A stretch of 5,920 nt of DNA from Hyphomicrobiaceae bacterium (lineage in GTDB: Bacteria > Pseudomonadota > Alphaproteobacteria > Rhizobiales > Hyphomicrobiaceae), in NCBI GenBank assembly GCA_025359005.1, contig JANYHP010000445.1, positions 1-5,920 of the forward strand, written 5' to 3'. Of the stretch, positions 1 to 5,920 are shown piece by piece. The notes beneath the pieces were generated by a model. It saw nothing but the letters and a program-made list of their open reading frames with translations. It did not search any database and was not told the DNA's origin. Positions within the stretch are counted from its first letter, which is position 1. Each line of letters begins with the position of its first letter. A program made the position numbers and the translations under genes.

Positions 1-681
1 GCCAAGACCGTGGTCATCGTGCACGAAGATGGCCTGTTCGGCTCAGGCATGGCGAAGTTGCTGCAGGCTCAGCTGCCGCCGCGCGGATTTGAGATCGTCG
101 ACACGATCGCGCATCCCACACCCTCGCGCGACATGTCGAACGTTGCGCTGCGCATCAAGTCGCTCAACCCGGATCTCGTCATTCCGTCGAGCTATTATGC
201 CGAGTTCGTGCTACTCGCGCGGACGATGCAGCAGCAGCGCATCCGGCCGAAAGGCATCTATGCGGTGTTGAATGGCGCCGCCTCGAACTATCGCTTCGTC
301 AAGGAATTCGGCGAAGCCGCCAATCTGGTGATGGATTGCAATCATTGGGCAGACCCGCGCAAGCCCAAGACCGCCGAGGTGCGCAAGCTTGCCGAGCAGA
401 ACGGCCGCTTCTGGCTTTACAACACCGCGCTCAACTACTCCTGCGTGCGCTTGCTCGCCGACGCGATCGAGCGCGCGGGATCGGCAGACCGCGCAAAGAT
501 CATTGCGGCGCTCGAAGCATCAACGTTCGCCGATCACATCATGCCTTACGGGCCGACCAAGTTCGTCAACGGGCAGAACCAGGGTGCTGCGCCGGTCAAC
601 ACGCAGGTCCAGAATGGCGAGCTGAAGGTCATTTTCCCGACCGAATTCGCCGAGGCCAAGCCCATCTTCCCAGCCACCTGA
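1..681 (+). CDS. ABC transporter substrate-binding protein, Liv/HAAT type (5' partial)
   Basis: This is the C-terminal 226 residues of a periplasmic ligand-binding protein of the type I fold (LivK/Peripla_BP_6 family). It would capture the substrate in the periplasm and deliver it to the permeases encoded just downstream. The frame is open from base 1, so the start and signal peptide lie upstream. Full-length relatives are about 380-420 residues, so a little over half is present. Visible family features are a beta-strand/loop KTVVIVHEDGLFGSG (window residues 2-16), the helix-strand stretch ALRIKSLNPDLVI (49-61), a following helix with LLARTMQQQ (71-79), and the closing segment YGPTKFVNGQNQGAAP (183-198) leading to a typical C-terminal beta strand. 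The ligand cannot be read from the sequence. Branched-chain amino acids, aromatic acids and other small carboxylates are all known for this family; the downstream enzymes favour an organic acid. The family call is firm, the ligand is unknown. Confidence 0.9.
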   Translation, partial: AKTVVIVHEDGLFGSGMAKLLQAQLPPRGFEIVDTIAHPTPSRDMSNVALRIKSLNPDLVIPSSYYAEFVLLARTMQQQRIRPKGIYAVLNGAASNYRFVKEFGEAANLVMDCNHWADPRKPKTAEVRKLAEQNGRFWLYNTALNYSCVRLLADAIERAGSADRAKIIAALEASTFADHIMPYGPTKFVNGQNQGAAPVNTQVQNGELKVIFPTEFAEAKPIFPAT

Positions 682-702
682 TCATCCACGAAAAGCGCTG
701 AG
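682..702 (+). other. short spacer between binding-protein gene and livH-type gene
   Basis: These 21 bases are the only real intergenic gap in the window. They contain a small AGCGCT palindrome but no stem followed by a T-run, so no intrinsic terminator is seen. The bases just before the ATG (GCTGAG) give only a weak match to a Shine-Dalgarno sequence. The gap separates the binding protein, which is usually made in excess, from the coupled membrane and ATPase genes. Differential expression here is possible but nothing in the spacer proves it. Confidence 0.5.
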
Positions 703-1575
703 ATGTTGAAGCTCGACATACTGCTGTCGGCGGTGGCGAACGGCCTGATGACAGGGGCCGTTTACGCGCTGATCGCGCTTGGACTGACGCTCGTGTATGG
801 CGTGTTACACATCATCAACTTCGCCAACGGCGCCATGCTGACGACGGCGATGTATGGTGTCCTGCTGGCGCACAGCGTTGCCGGCATCGACCCCTATGTC
901 GCCGTTTTCTTCCTGACACCGCTGTTCTTCGCGTTCGGCTACGCCATCCAGCGGTGGGTGATCGGTCCTGCCAGCCACGGCGACGACAACAACATCCTGC
1001 TCGTGACGCTCGGATTGGCGATCATTCTGGAAAACGCGCTGCTCGCCATTTTCCACTCGGACACGCGATCGATCGATGTGCCCTACGGGTTTTCTGTTAT
1101 CGAGGTCGGCACCTTGCTGTTGTCGGTCCCACGGCTGATCGCCTTTGCAGCCGCGCTCGCTGTTGCGCTGCTGCTGGCGCTTGTTCTCACCGGAACCGAC
1201 ACGGGCAAGGCAATCCGCGCTGTCGCCAAGGAGAAGACAGGTGCCATGCTTGCCGGTATCGACGTCGAGCACATCTATGCCGTCACGTTCGGAATTGGCG
1301 CCGCGTGCCTCGCCATCGCGGCCTGCCTGCTGATGCCGACGTTCGTCGTCAATCCGCGCACCGGCAATGCCTTCGTGCTTGTTGCCTTCACCATCGTCGT
1401 GCTTGGCGGCATGGGTTCGATCGCCGGCGCGCTCGTCGGCGGCCTTATCATCGGTGTCGTCGAGAGCCTATCCGGGCTCGCCTTCGGTGAGAGCCTCGGG
1501 CAGATCGGTATCTTCCTCCTGTTCATCGTCGTCTTGCTGGTACGGCCGACCGGCCTGTTCGGGGCCAAGGCATGA
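703..1575 (+). CDS. livH: ABC transporter permease, LivH type
   Basis: A 290-residue inner-membrane permease of the branched-chain amino acid transporter family, one of the two transmembrane subunits of the importer. The length matches the family (about 290-300). The N-terminal hallmark GAVYALIALGLTLVYGV (residues 18-34) runs into HIINFANGAM (36-45). About eight hydrophobic segments are visible, roughly at 9-35, 40-60, 63-82, 95-117, 142-163, 192-212, 223-250 and 265-281. The cytoplasmic coupling loop that contacts the ATPases is GKAIRAVAKEKTGAMLAGID (168-187). VLGGMGSIAGALVGG (233-247) and the ending RPTGLFG (281-287) are also typical. The ATG at 703 places the hallmark at the normal distance from the N-terminus. 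The stop overlaps the next start by four bases (ATGA). The symbol denotes the family; the transported compound need not be an amino acid. Confidence 0.95.
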   Translation: MLKLDILLSAVANGLMTGAVYALIALGLTLVYGVLHIINFANGAMLTTAMYGVLLAHSVAGIDPYVAVFFLTPLFFAFGYAIQRWVIGPASHGDDNNILLVTLGLAIILENALLAIFHSDTRSIDVPYGFSVIEVGTLLLSVPRLIAFAAALAVALLLALVLTGTDTGKAIRAVAKEKTGAMLAGIDVEHIYAVTFGIGAACLAIAACLLMPTFVVNPRTGNAFVLVAFTIVVLGGMGSIAGALVGGLIIGVVESLSGLAFGESLGQIGIFLLFIVVLLVRPTGLFGAKA

Positions 1576-2534
1576 ACACGACGGGTATCTTTCCGATCTC
1601 CGCTGTCGTGTTCGTGCTGGCCGCGCTGCCGTTCGGGCCGTTGTCGAATACGATGCTCAACTTCCTCAGCTTCGCCATGATCATCACGCTAGCCGCGCAG
1701 GGATGGAATATTCTCGCCGGACTTGGTGGTCAGTTCTCGTTCGGCCATGCAGCGTTTTTCGGCACCGGCGCCTACGCCATGGCGGTGTTGCAGATGCGCT
1801 TCGGTATCAATCCCTGGCTGGCCTTTCCAATCGCAATGATCGCTGCAGGCGCGGTGGGGTTCGCCATCGGTTTTCTCAGCTTCCGTGCCCGATTGCGCGG
1901 GTCGTATTTTGCACTTGTCACGCTGGCGTTCGCCGAGGTGTTTCGCATTCTCGCCAATACCTGGAACTTCACCGGTGGAGCTGCGGGCGTGCTGGTGCCG
2001 TTGAAATCCGACCCGACGCAGATGCAGTTTGGTGACAAGCGGTGGTTCTTTTGGCTGGCGCTGGCGTGTGTCACTGGCGCGCTTTTTGTGACGCACGCCC
2101 TCGTCCGCTCGCGCCTGGGTGCGCACCTCGTCGCCGTGCGCGAAAATGAAGACGCCGCACGCGCGCTCGGTGTGGACGCGCTTGCCGTGAAGTTGCAGGC
2201 CATCACGCTGTCTGCGTCCATCACGGGGGCGGCTGGCTGCCTGTACGTGCAGAAGTTCCTCTACCTCGACGCGAACCTGGCATACGGGACATGGATCTCC
2301 GTCGAAGCGTTGTTGGCGCCGATCGTCGGCGGGCTCGGCACGGTCCTTGGCCCGCTGGTGGGAACGCTCGTCCTGCTGGGCCTCGGCGAGACGTCCAAGA
2401 CAGTGTTCGCCAAAATCACCGGTGGCGCCGTGCCGGGCATCGATCTGGTGGTGCTTGGCGTGCTGCTGATCGGCTGCGTGGCCATCGCACCGCGCGGCAT
2501 CATGGGGCTTGTGAGGAGGAGGGCAAAGGCATGA
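1572..2534 (+). CDS. livM: ABC transporter permease, LivM type
   Basis: A 320-residue inner-membrane permease that pairs with the LivH-type subunit to form the translocation path. Family marks are GWNILAGLGGQFSFGHAAFF (residues 44-63) followed by GTGAYA, then RGSYFALVTLAFAEVFR (109-125), TGGAAGV (134-140), the coupling loop SRLGAHLVAVRENEDAARAL (180-199), GGLGTVLGPLVGT (253-265) and PRGIMGLV (307-314). Around eight to nine hydrophobic segments are visible. The length is normal for the short LivM form without an extended N-terminus. The start at 1572 overlaps the livH stop in an ATGA junction and has only a weak AAGG upstream, which suggests re-initiation by ribosomes finishing livH. The C-terminus ends in three arginines encoded by consecutive AGG codons that double as the ribosome binding site of the next gene. 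Confidence 0.95.
   Translation: MNTTGIFPISAVVFVLAALPFGPLSNTMLNFLSFAMIITLAAQGWNILAGLGGQFSFGHAAFFGTGAYAMAVLQMRFGINPWLAFPIAMIAAGAVGFAIGFLSFRARLRGSYFALVTLAFAEVFRILANTWNFTGGAAGVLVPLKSDPTQMQFGDKRWFFWLALACVTGALFVTHALVRSRLGAHLVAVRENEDAARALGVDALAVKLQAITLSASITGAAGCLYVQKFLYLDANLAYGTWISVEALLAPIVGGLGTVLGPLVGTLVLLGLGETSKTVFAKITGGAVPGIDLVVLGVLLIGCVAIAPRGIMGLVRRRAKA
2514..2522 (+). promoter_or_regulatory. strong Shine-Dalgarno site for the livG-type gene inside livM
   Basis: The bases AGGAGGAGG contain two overlapping AGGAGG cores, at 2514-2519 and 2517-2522, ending eight bases before the ATG at 2531. This is by far the best ribosome binding site in the window and supports that start over in-frame positions further upstream. 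It lies within the last codons of livM, where it is read as Arg-Arg-Arg. Confidence 0.85.
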
Positions 2535-3304
2535 GCGCTGCACTCCTGCAGGTCCGCGCCGTGACCAAGCGTTTCGGCGGTCTGGTCGCCGTCGATGACG
2601 CCTCGCTCGACGTGGCTGCCGGATCGATCACGGGACTGATCGGTCCCAACGGCGCGGGAAAGACGACACTGTTTGCGGTGATCGCCGGTTTCGAGGCACC
2701 GTCTGCGGGCCGCGTCGCCTTGCTTGGCGATGACATCACCGACACACCTGCGCACGTTCGTGCGCAAGCTGGGATCGCCCGCACTTTCCAGATCGTGCAG
2801 CCGTTCGCCGGACTGAGCGTGCTCGAAAATATCCGCGTCGGCGCTTATCTGCGGCATCGGCATCGCGCCGCGGCTACTGCAAGTGCCGTCGCGGTGGCGC
2901 GTGCTGTCGGTCTCGACCAGATGCTCGAAAAGCCCGCGTCGACGCTCACGGTCGCTGGCCGCAAGCGGCTGGAGCTTGCACGCGCGCTCGCCACGGAGCC
3001 GAAGTTGCTGCTGCTCGACGAAGTGCTGGCGGGGCTCAACCCGTCGGAGATTCGCGACATGATCCCCGTCATCAGAAAAGTTCGCGATGATGGCGTGAGT
3101 ATCCTGATCGTCGAACACGTGATGCAGGCCGTCATGCAGTTGTGTGACGTCGTCTACGTCCTCGCGCAGGGCCGCATGATTGCGCATGGAGCGCCCGGCG
3201 TGGTCGCACGCGACACCGCAGTCATCGAGGCTTATCTCGGCCACGGTGCTGCCGCACGCATGCAGTCGCAGCAGTCTATTGCAGCGAGCGTGCCGCATGC
3301 TTGA
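2531..3304 (+). CDS. livG: ABC transporter ATP-binding protein, LivG type
   Basis: A 257-residue cytoplasmic ATPase that powers the importer with the LivF-type subunit. Visible motifs are Walker A GPNGAGKT (residues 38-45), Q-loop RTFQIVQPF (84-92, Gln87), Walker B LLLLDE (159-164) with catalytic Glu164, and the switch His196 in VEHVMQ. The signature region is unusual: LTVAGRKRLELARAL (139-153) stands where LSGGQ or the LivG form L-x-x-G-x-Q would be expected, and Walker B is followed by DEV rather than DEP. From memory, a related LivG subgroup shows this same variant, so it is probably functional rather than damaged. The start at 2531 overlaps the livM stop (ATGA) and has a strong ribosome binding site; the frame stays open upstream but that part only shadows livM. 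About 19 residues follow the usual end (EAYLG), and the last of these overlap livF. Confidence 0.94.
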   Translation: MSAALLQVRAVTKRFGGLVAVDDASLDVAAGSITGLIGPNGAGKTTLFAVIAGFEAPSAGRVALLGDDITDTPAHVRAQAGIARTFQIVQPFAGLSVLENIRVGAYLRHRHRAAATASAVAVARAVGLDQMLEKPASTLTVAGRKRLELARALATEPKLLLLDEVLAGLNPSEIRDMIPVIRKVRDDGVSILIVEHVMQAVMQLCDVVYVLAQGRMIAHGAPGVVARDTAVIEAYLGHGAAARMQSQQSIAASVPHA

Positions 3305-3998
3305 GGTGCACGATCTCCGATCGGGTTACGGCGAAGTGCAGGTGCTGCGCGGCATTTCACTCGACGTCGACTCTGGAGAGATCGTCACGGTGCTGGGCGC
3401 CAATGGCGTCGGCAAGACCACGCTCAACAACACCCTCTCCGGGCTGATCCACCCGACATCAGGCTCAATTCGCTTCGATGGCGCCAGCCTCGTCGGCACG
3501 CCGCCGTCCGCCGTTGTCGCGGCCGGCTTGATCCATGTGCCGGAAGGCCGCAAGATTTTCCCGAACATGAGTGTGCGCGACAATCTGGAGCTTGGCTCCT
3601 ATCGTCGCGCCAAGGCGCGGCGATCCGCAAACCTAGAGCGCGCTTTTGCGATTTTCCCGCGGCTGCGTGATCGCAGCCGGCAGTTGGCCGGCACGCTTTC
3701 CGGCGGCGAACAGCAGATGCTCGCCATCGGTCGTGGGCTGATGGCAGAGCCGCGCCTGCTGATCCTCGACGAACCCTCGCTGGGCTTATCACCGCTGCTG
3801 GTCGAGGAGATGTTTCAACTGATCACGCGCATTGCAAGCGATGGCCTCGCCGTCATGCTGGTCGAGCAAAACGTGGTGCAGTCGCTCGATATCGCGCATC
3901 GCGCCTATGTGATCGAGAACGGCATGATAACGATTGCGGGCGCTGCCGCCGACCTCAAAAGCGATCGACGCTTGATGGAAACCTATCTGGGACTTTGA
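3297..3998 (+). CDS. livF: ABC transporter ATP-binding protein, LivF type
   Basis: A 233-residue cytoplasmic ATPase, the second nucleotide-binding subunit of the importer. Motifs are Walker A GANGVGKT (residues 34-41), the LivF-type replacement of the Q-loop VPEGRKIF (81-88), signature LSGGEQQ (134-140), Walker B LLILDEP (154-160) with catalytic Glu159, D-loop SLGLSP (161-166), and VEQN (189-192), where Gln191 takes the place of the switch histidine. The E and Q replacements are normal for LivF and are not defects. The length is typical (about 233-237). The ATG at 3297 was chosen because the protein then begins MLEVHDLRSGYG, the usual LivF opening; the open frame extends about 39 codons further upstream but overlaps livG without any family similarity. 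The 8-base overlap with livG and the weak upstream ribosome binding site suggest translational coupling. Confidence 0.95.
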   Translation: MLEVHDLRSGYGEVQVLRGISLDVDSGEIVTVLGANGVGKTTLNNTLSGLIHPTSGSIRFDGASLVGTPPSAVVAAGLIHVPEGRKIFPNMSVRDNLELGSYRRAKARRSANLERAFAIFPRLRDRSRQLAGTLSGGEQQMLAIGRGLMAEPRLLILDEPSLGLSPLLVEEMFQLITRIASDGLAVMLVEQNVVQSLDIAHRAYVIENGMITIAGAAADLKSDRRLMETYLGL

Positions 3999-4001
3999 GC
4001 C

Positions 4002-5381
4002 ATGGCGATCGTCACCCCGGGCATCCTCCCGGCTTCACTGCTGCTCTCATCGGCGCCGCCTGCGTGGTTGGCGCAATGGTCGACGTTTGCGCATGACCTG
4101 CGCTTCGAGGATCTACCCGATGCTGTGGTGGAGCGCGCCAAGCTGGTCATTCTCGACTGTATGGGCGCGATTATCGGAGGACGCGGCGAACGGGAAGTGA
4201 AAGTGGCCCGCGAGCGGTTGTTGCCATCGGACGGTCGCGCCGTGCAGTCCGATCTGTTGCGCGCGATGCTTGATGGGACCGCCGGCACGACGCTGGAAAT
4301 CGACGAGGGCAATCAGTACGCGCGCGGCCATCCCGGCATCCACGTGGTGCCGGCTGTGTTGGCCCGGGCCCGCAGCGCGCCGGTGAGCGGGCGCGATGCC
4401 ATCGTCGCCACGGTGCTCGGCTATGAGATCGGCGCGCGGATCGGGATCGCGTCTAAATTGCGCGTCACCATGCATCCGCATGGCGTGTGGGGCACGGTCG
4501 GCGCCGCGGTTGCCATGGCGAAACTGGGCCATGCATCGCCAGCGGACATGGCGCAAACGATCAACATTGCCTCGTCACTCGGCCTGACCACGAGCCGCCG
4601 CACGATGCTCGAAGGTGCCACCGTGCGCAACACCTACGCCGGCTTCTCGAACATGCTCGGCATGATGGCGTGGGAACTCGTTCAGGCCGGCTTCAAAGGC
4701 GAGAAGGATGGTCTCGCGTCGGTTTATGGAGGCATTGCGGCGGAAGACTGGACGCCAGATGAGATGCTCACGGACCTAGGCCAGCGGTGGGAGATTGCGC
4801 GGAATTACTTCAAGCGTCATGCAGCGTGCCGCTATAATCACGGGGCGCTCGATGCGCTGTCCAGCATCGTGGCCGAAGCCGGCGGACGGATTGCAGCCTC
4901 AGACGTCGAAGCCATTGCAGTGGAAACCTATGTCTGGGCGGCGCAGCTCGACCATCCCGCGCCGGAGACGATGCTGGCTGCGAAATTCTCGATGCCGTTC
5001 TCACTTGCGACGTTCATCGTCAATGGCTCGGCAGATCTCGATGCGTTTCGCGACGCCGCGCGTGCGGACGCGACAACGCGGGCTTTGGCTGCAAGAGTGC
5101 GTGTCGACGAAAACGCGCACTTCAGCAGTCTTTTGCCCGCTCTCAGGCCGGCGCGGGTGACGGTGACGTTAAAAAGCGGCAAGGTCTTTGCGGCCGAAAC
5201 CATGACGAACAAGGGCGATACCGAAAACCCCTATAGCGCCGCCGACGTTCGCGACAAATTCATCGACGTTGCAGGCCCGGTGATCGGCATCGAAAAGGCG
5301 CACGCCATGATCAAAGAGATTGCCGCGCTGGAGACTGCACCAGACGTGCGCGCGCTCATCGACCTCAGCGAGGCTGCATGA
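4002..5381 (+). CDS. MmgE/PrpD family protein (2-methylcitrate dehydratase-like)
   Basis: A 459-residue cytoplasmic protein of the MmgE/PrpD family, which includes 2-methylcitrate dehydratase and cis-aconitate decarboxylase; these act without an iron-sulfur cluster. The length is normal. In order one sees the helical opening LPDAVVERAKLVILDCMGA (residues 38-56), LEIDEGN...GHPG (98-112), HPHGVWGTVGAA (158-169), GATVRNTYAGFSN (205-217), YFKRHAACRYNHGALDAL (269-286), KFSMPF (328-333) and a C-terminal beta-rich part with VTVTLKSGKVF (386-396). His110 and His160 match family positions. The usual D-x-D-D-T motif is L-E-I-D-E-G here, the usual active-site Lys is Arg209, and the usual Tyr is Phe333. 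It may therefore belong to a distinct subgroup with a different substrate or reaction. The gene starts three bases after livF and ends in an ATGA overlap with the next gene, so it shares the transporter operon. The first 22 residues precede the family domain. The family is certain, the reaction is not. Confidence 0.9.
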   Translation: MAIVTPGILPASLLLSSAPPAWLAQWSTFAHDLRFEDLPDAVVERAKLVILDCMGAIIGGRGEREVKVARERLLPSDGRAVQSDLLRAMLDGTAGTTLEIDEGNQYARGHPGIHVVPAVLARARSAPVSGRDAIVATVLGYEIGARIGIASKLRVTMHPHGVWGTVGAAVAMAKLGHASPADMAQTINIASSLGLTTSRRTMLEGATVRNTYAGFSNMLGMMAWELVQAGFKGEKDGLASVYGGIAAEDWTPDEMLTDLGQRWEIARNYFKRHAACRYNHGALDALSSIVAEAGGRIAASDVEAIAVETYVWAAQLDHPAPETMLAAKFSMPFSLATFIVNGSADLDAFRDAARADATTRALAARVRVDENAHFSSLLPALRPARVTVTLKSGKVFAAETMTNKGDTENPYSAADVRDKFIDVAGPVIGIEKAHAMIKEIAALETAPDVRALIDLSEAA

Positions 5382-5920
5382 CTGTCTCACTCAAAGCACG
5401 CCTGCAACGGTCGCCGATCCTGCTTGCGCCCGGCGTCTGCGATGCCTTGACTGCGTTACTTGCGTCGCAGGCCGGGTTCGAGGCCCTCTACCTCTCGGGC
5501 GCCGCAATCGCCTACACGCGGCTCGGCCGGCCAGACATTGGCCTCACCACTTCAAGTGAGGTCACCGAGACGATTTCTTTGATACGAGACCGAGTGGAGC
5601 TGCCGATCATCGTCGACGCCGACACAGGCTTCGGCAATGCGATCAATACGCAACGGACCATGCGTCTTTTCGAGCGCGCGGGGGCCAATGCCTTGCAGTT
5701 GGAAGATCAGTCCTTCCCGAAGCGCTGCGGCCATCTCGCCGATAAGCGGCTCATTTCCACCGCCGAAATGGTCGGCAAGATCAAGGCCGCCACTGACGCA
5801 CGACACTCTGCCGAAACGCTGGTCATTGCACGCACGGACGCAGTCGCGGTGGAAGGGCTCAATGCAGCGCTCGCGCGCGCGGAGGCTTATGCTGCGGCCG
5901 GCGCCGACGCGCTGTTTGTC
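5378..5920 (+). CDS. isocitrate lyase/PEP mutase family protein, probable 2-methylisocitrate lyase-like C-C lyase (3' partial)
   Basis: The first 181 residues of a cytoplasmic TIM-barrel enzyme of the isocitrate lyase/PEP mutase superfamily; relatives are about 285-300 residues, so roughly a third lies beyond the window. Visible are PGVCDAL (18-24), the substrate-binding YLSGAA (38-43), LGRPDIGLTT (49-58), the Mg-binding DADTGFG (80-86, Asp80/Asp82), the acidic LED (108-110), KRCGH (115-119) with Cys117 in the catalytic-base position, and ARTDA (151-155) with Arg152. KRCGH and the overall resemblance to PrpB favour a lyase that splits a 2-methylisocitrate- or dimethylmalate-type acid into pyruvate or glyoxylate plus a second acid. 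PEP mutase and oxaloacetate decarboxylase relatives usually lack this cysteine motif. The ATG at 5378 overlaps the stop of the MmgE/PrpD gene (ATGA). The start is well supported because the barrel begins at the usual distance. Exact substrate unknown. Confidence 0.88.
   Translation, partial: MTVSLKARLQRSPILLAPGVCDALTALLASQAGFEALYLSGAAIAYTRLGRPDIGLTTSSEVTETISLIRDRVELPIIVDADTGFGNAINTQRTMRLFERAGANALQLEDQSFPKRCGHLADKRLISTAEMVGKIKAATDARHSAETLVIARTDAVAVEGLNAALARAEAYAAAGADALFV

Noticed and set aside
1689..2543. Minus-strand open frame of 284 codons opposite livM
   Set aside because: Same reasoning: a composition-driven shadow of livM with no family motif and an Arg/His/Gln-rich translation.
2261..3298. 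Long minus-strand open frame of 345 codons opposite livM/livG
   Set aside because: It mirrors the coding frame of livG in GC-rich DNA, its translation has no recognisable domain and is rich in Arg/His/Asp, and the plus-strand genes fully explain the region. Treated as a shadow frame.
3660..3679. Perfect 8-base stem with a TGAT loop (CGGCTGCG / CGCAGCCG) inside livF
   Set aside because: It resembles a terminator stem but has no T-run after it and lies in mid-gene, in codons for the PRLRDRSR stretch. Likely chance in GC-rich coding sequence.
3297..3998. LivF lacking the classical Q-loop glutamine and switch histidine
   Set aside because: Glu in VPEGR and Gln in VEQN are the normal LivF forms, seen for example in E. 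coli LivF, so this is not evidence of a degenerate ATPase.
4002..4070. Hydrophobic N-terminus of the MmgE/PrpD protein as a possible signal peptide
   Set aside because: There is no positively charged N-region, the stretch is short and proline-rich, and the family is cytoplasmic. It is more likely a plain N-terminal extension or a start chosen slightly early.
4361..4370. 10-base palindrome GGCCCGGGCC
   Set aside because: Single occurrence within a coding region; expected by chance at this GC content.
5542..5561. Inverted repeat CCTCAC...GTGAGG with an inner CACTT-C-AAGTG palindrome near the start of the lyase gene
   Set aside because: It looks like an operator half-site pair, but it sits about 165 bases inside a coding region, encodes an ordinary family stretch (GLTTSSEV), and has no promoter near it.

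Overview
The window holds seven tightly packed plus-strand genes, with no sizeable non-coding stretch. They read as one transcriptional unit that starts upstream of the window and continues past its end. The first five encode a complete high-affinity ABC importer of the branched-chain amino acid (Liv/HAAT) type: a periplasmic binding protein (5' end missing), two membrane permeases (LivH- and LivM-type) and two ATPases (LivG- and LivF-type). The last two encode enzymes: an MmgE/PrpD-family protein, and an isocitrate lyase/PEP mutase-family protein cut off by the window end.

Layout: binding protein 1-681 (partial), a 21-base spacer, livH-type 703-1575, livM-type 1572-2534, livG-type 2531-3304, livF-type 3297-3998, MmgE/PrpD 4002-5381, ICL/PEP mutase family 5378-5920 (partial). 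Three junctions are 4-base ATGA overlaps, one is an 8-base overlap and one is a 3-base gap. This points to translational coupling from livH to the end. No promoter, terminator, RNA gene, mobile element or CRISPR array is visible; any promoter should lie upstream of the binding-protein gene.

The high GC content, strong G/C preference at third codon positions and Liv-type importer next to small-acid enzymes fit a metabolically versatile soil or water proteobacterium. An alphaproteobacterium of the Bradyrhizobium/Rhodopseudomonas kind or a Burkholderiales member is plausible, but this is inference from style, not from a marker gene.

Biological reading: the importer probably does not serve leucine or valine. 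Its linkage to a PrpD-like dehydratase/hydratase-family enzyme and a lyase with the methylisocitrate-lyase KRCGH motif suggests uptake and breakdown of a branched or multi-carboxyl organic acid, by chemistry that parallels the end of the methylcitrate cycle (dehydration/hydration, then retro-aldol cleavage). The MmgE/PrpD protein departs from the usual active-site pattern at several positions, so its reaction may differ from known family members. This linkage, with its unidentified substrate, is the most interesting part of the window.
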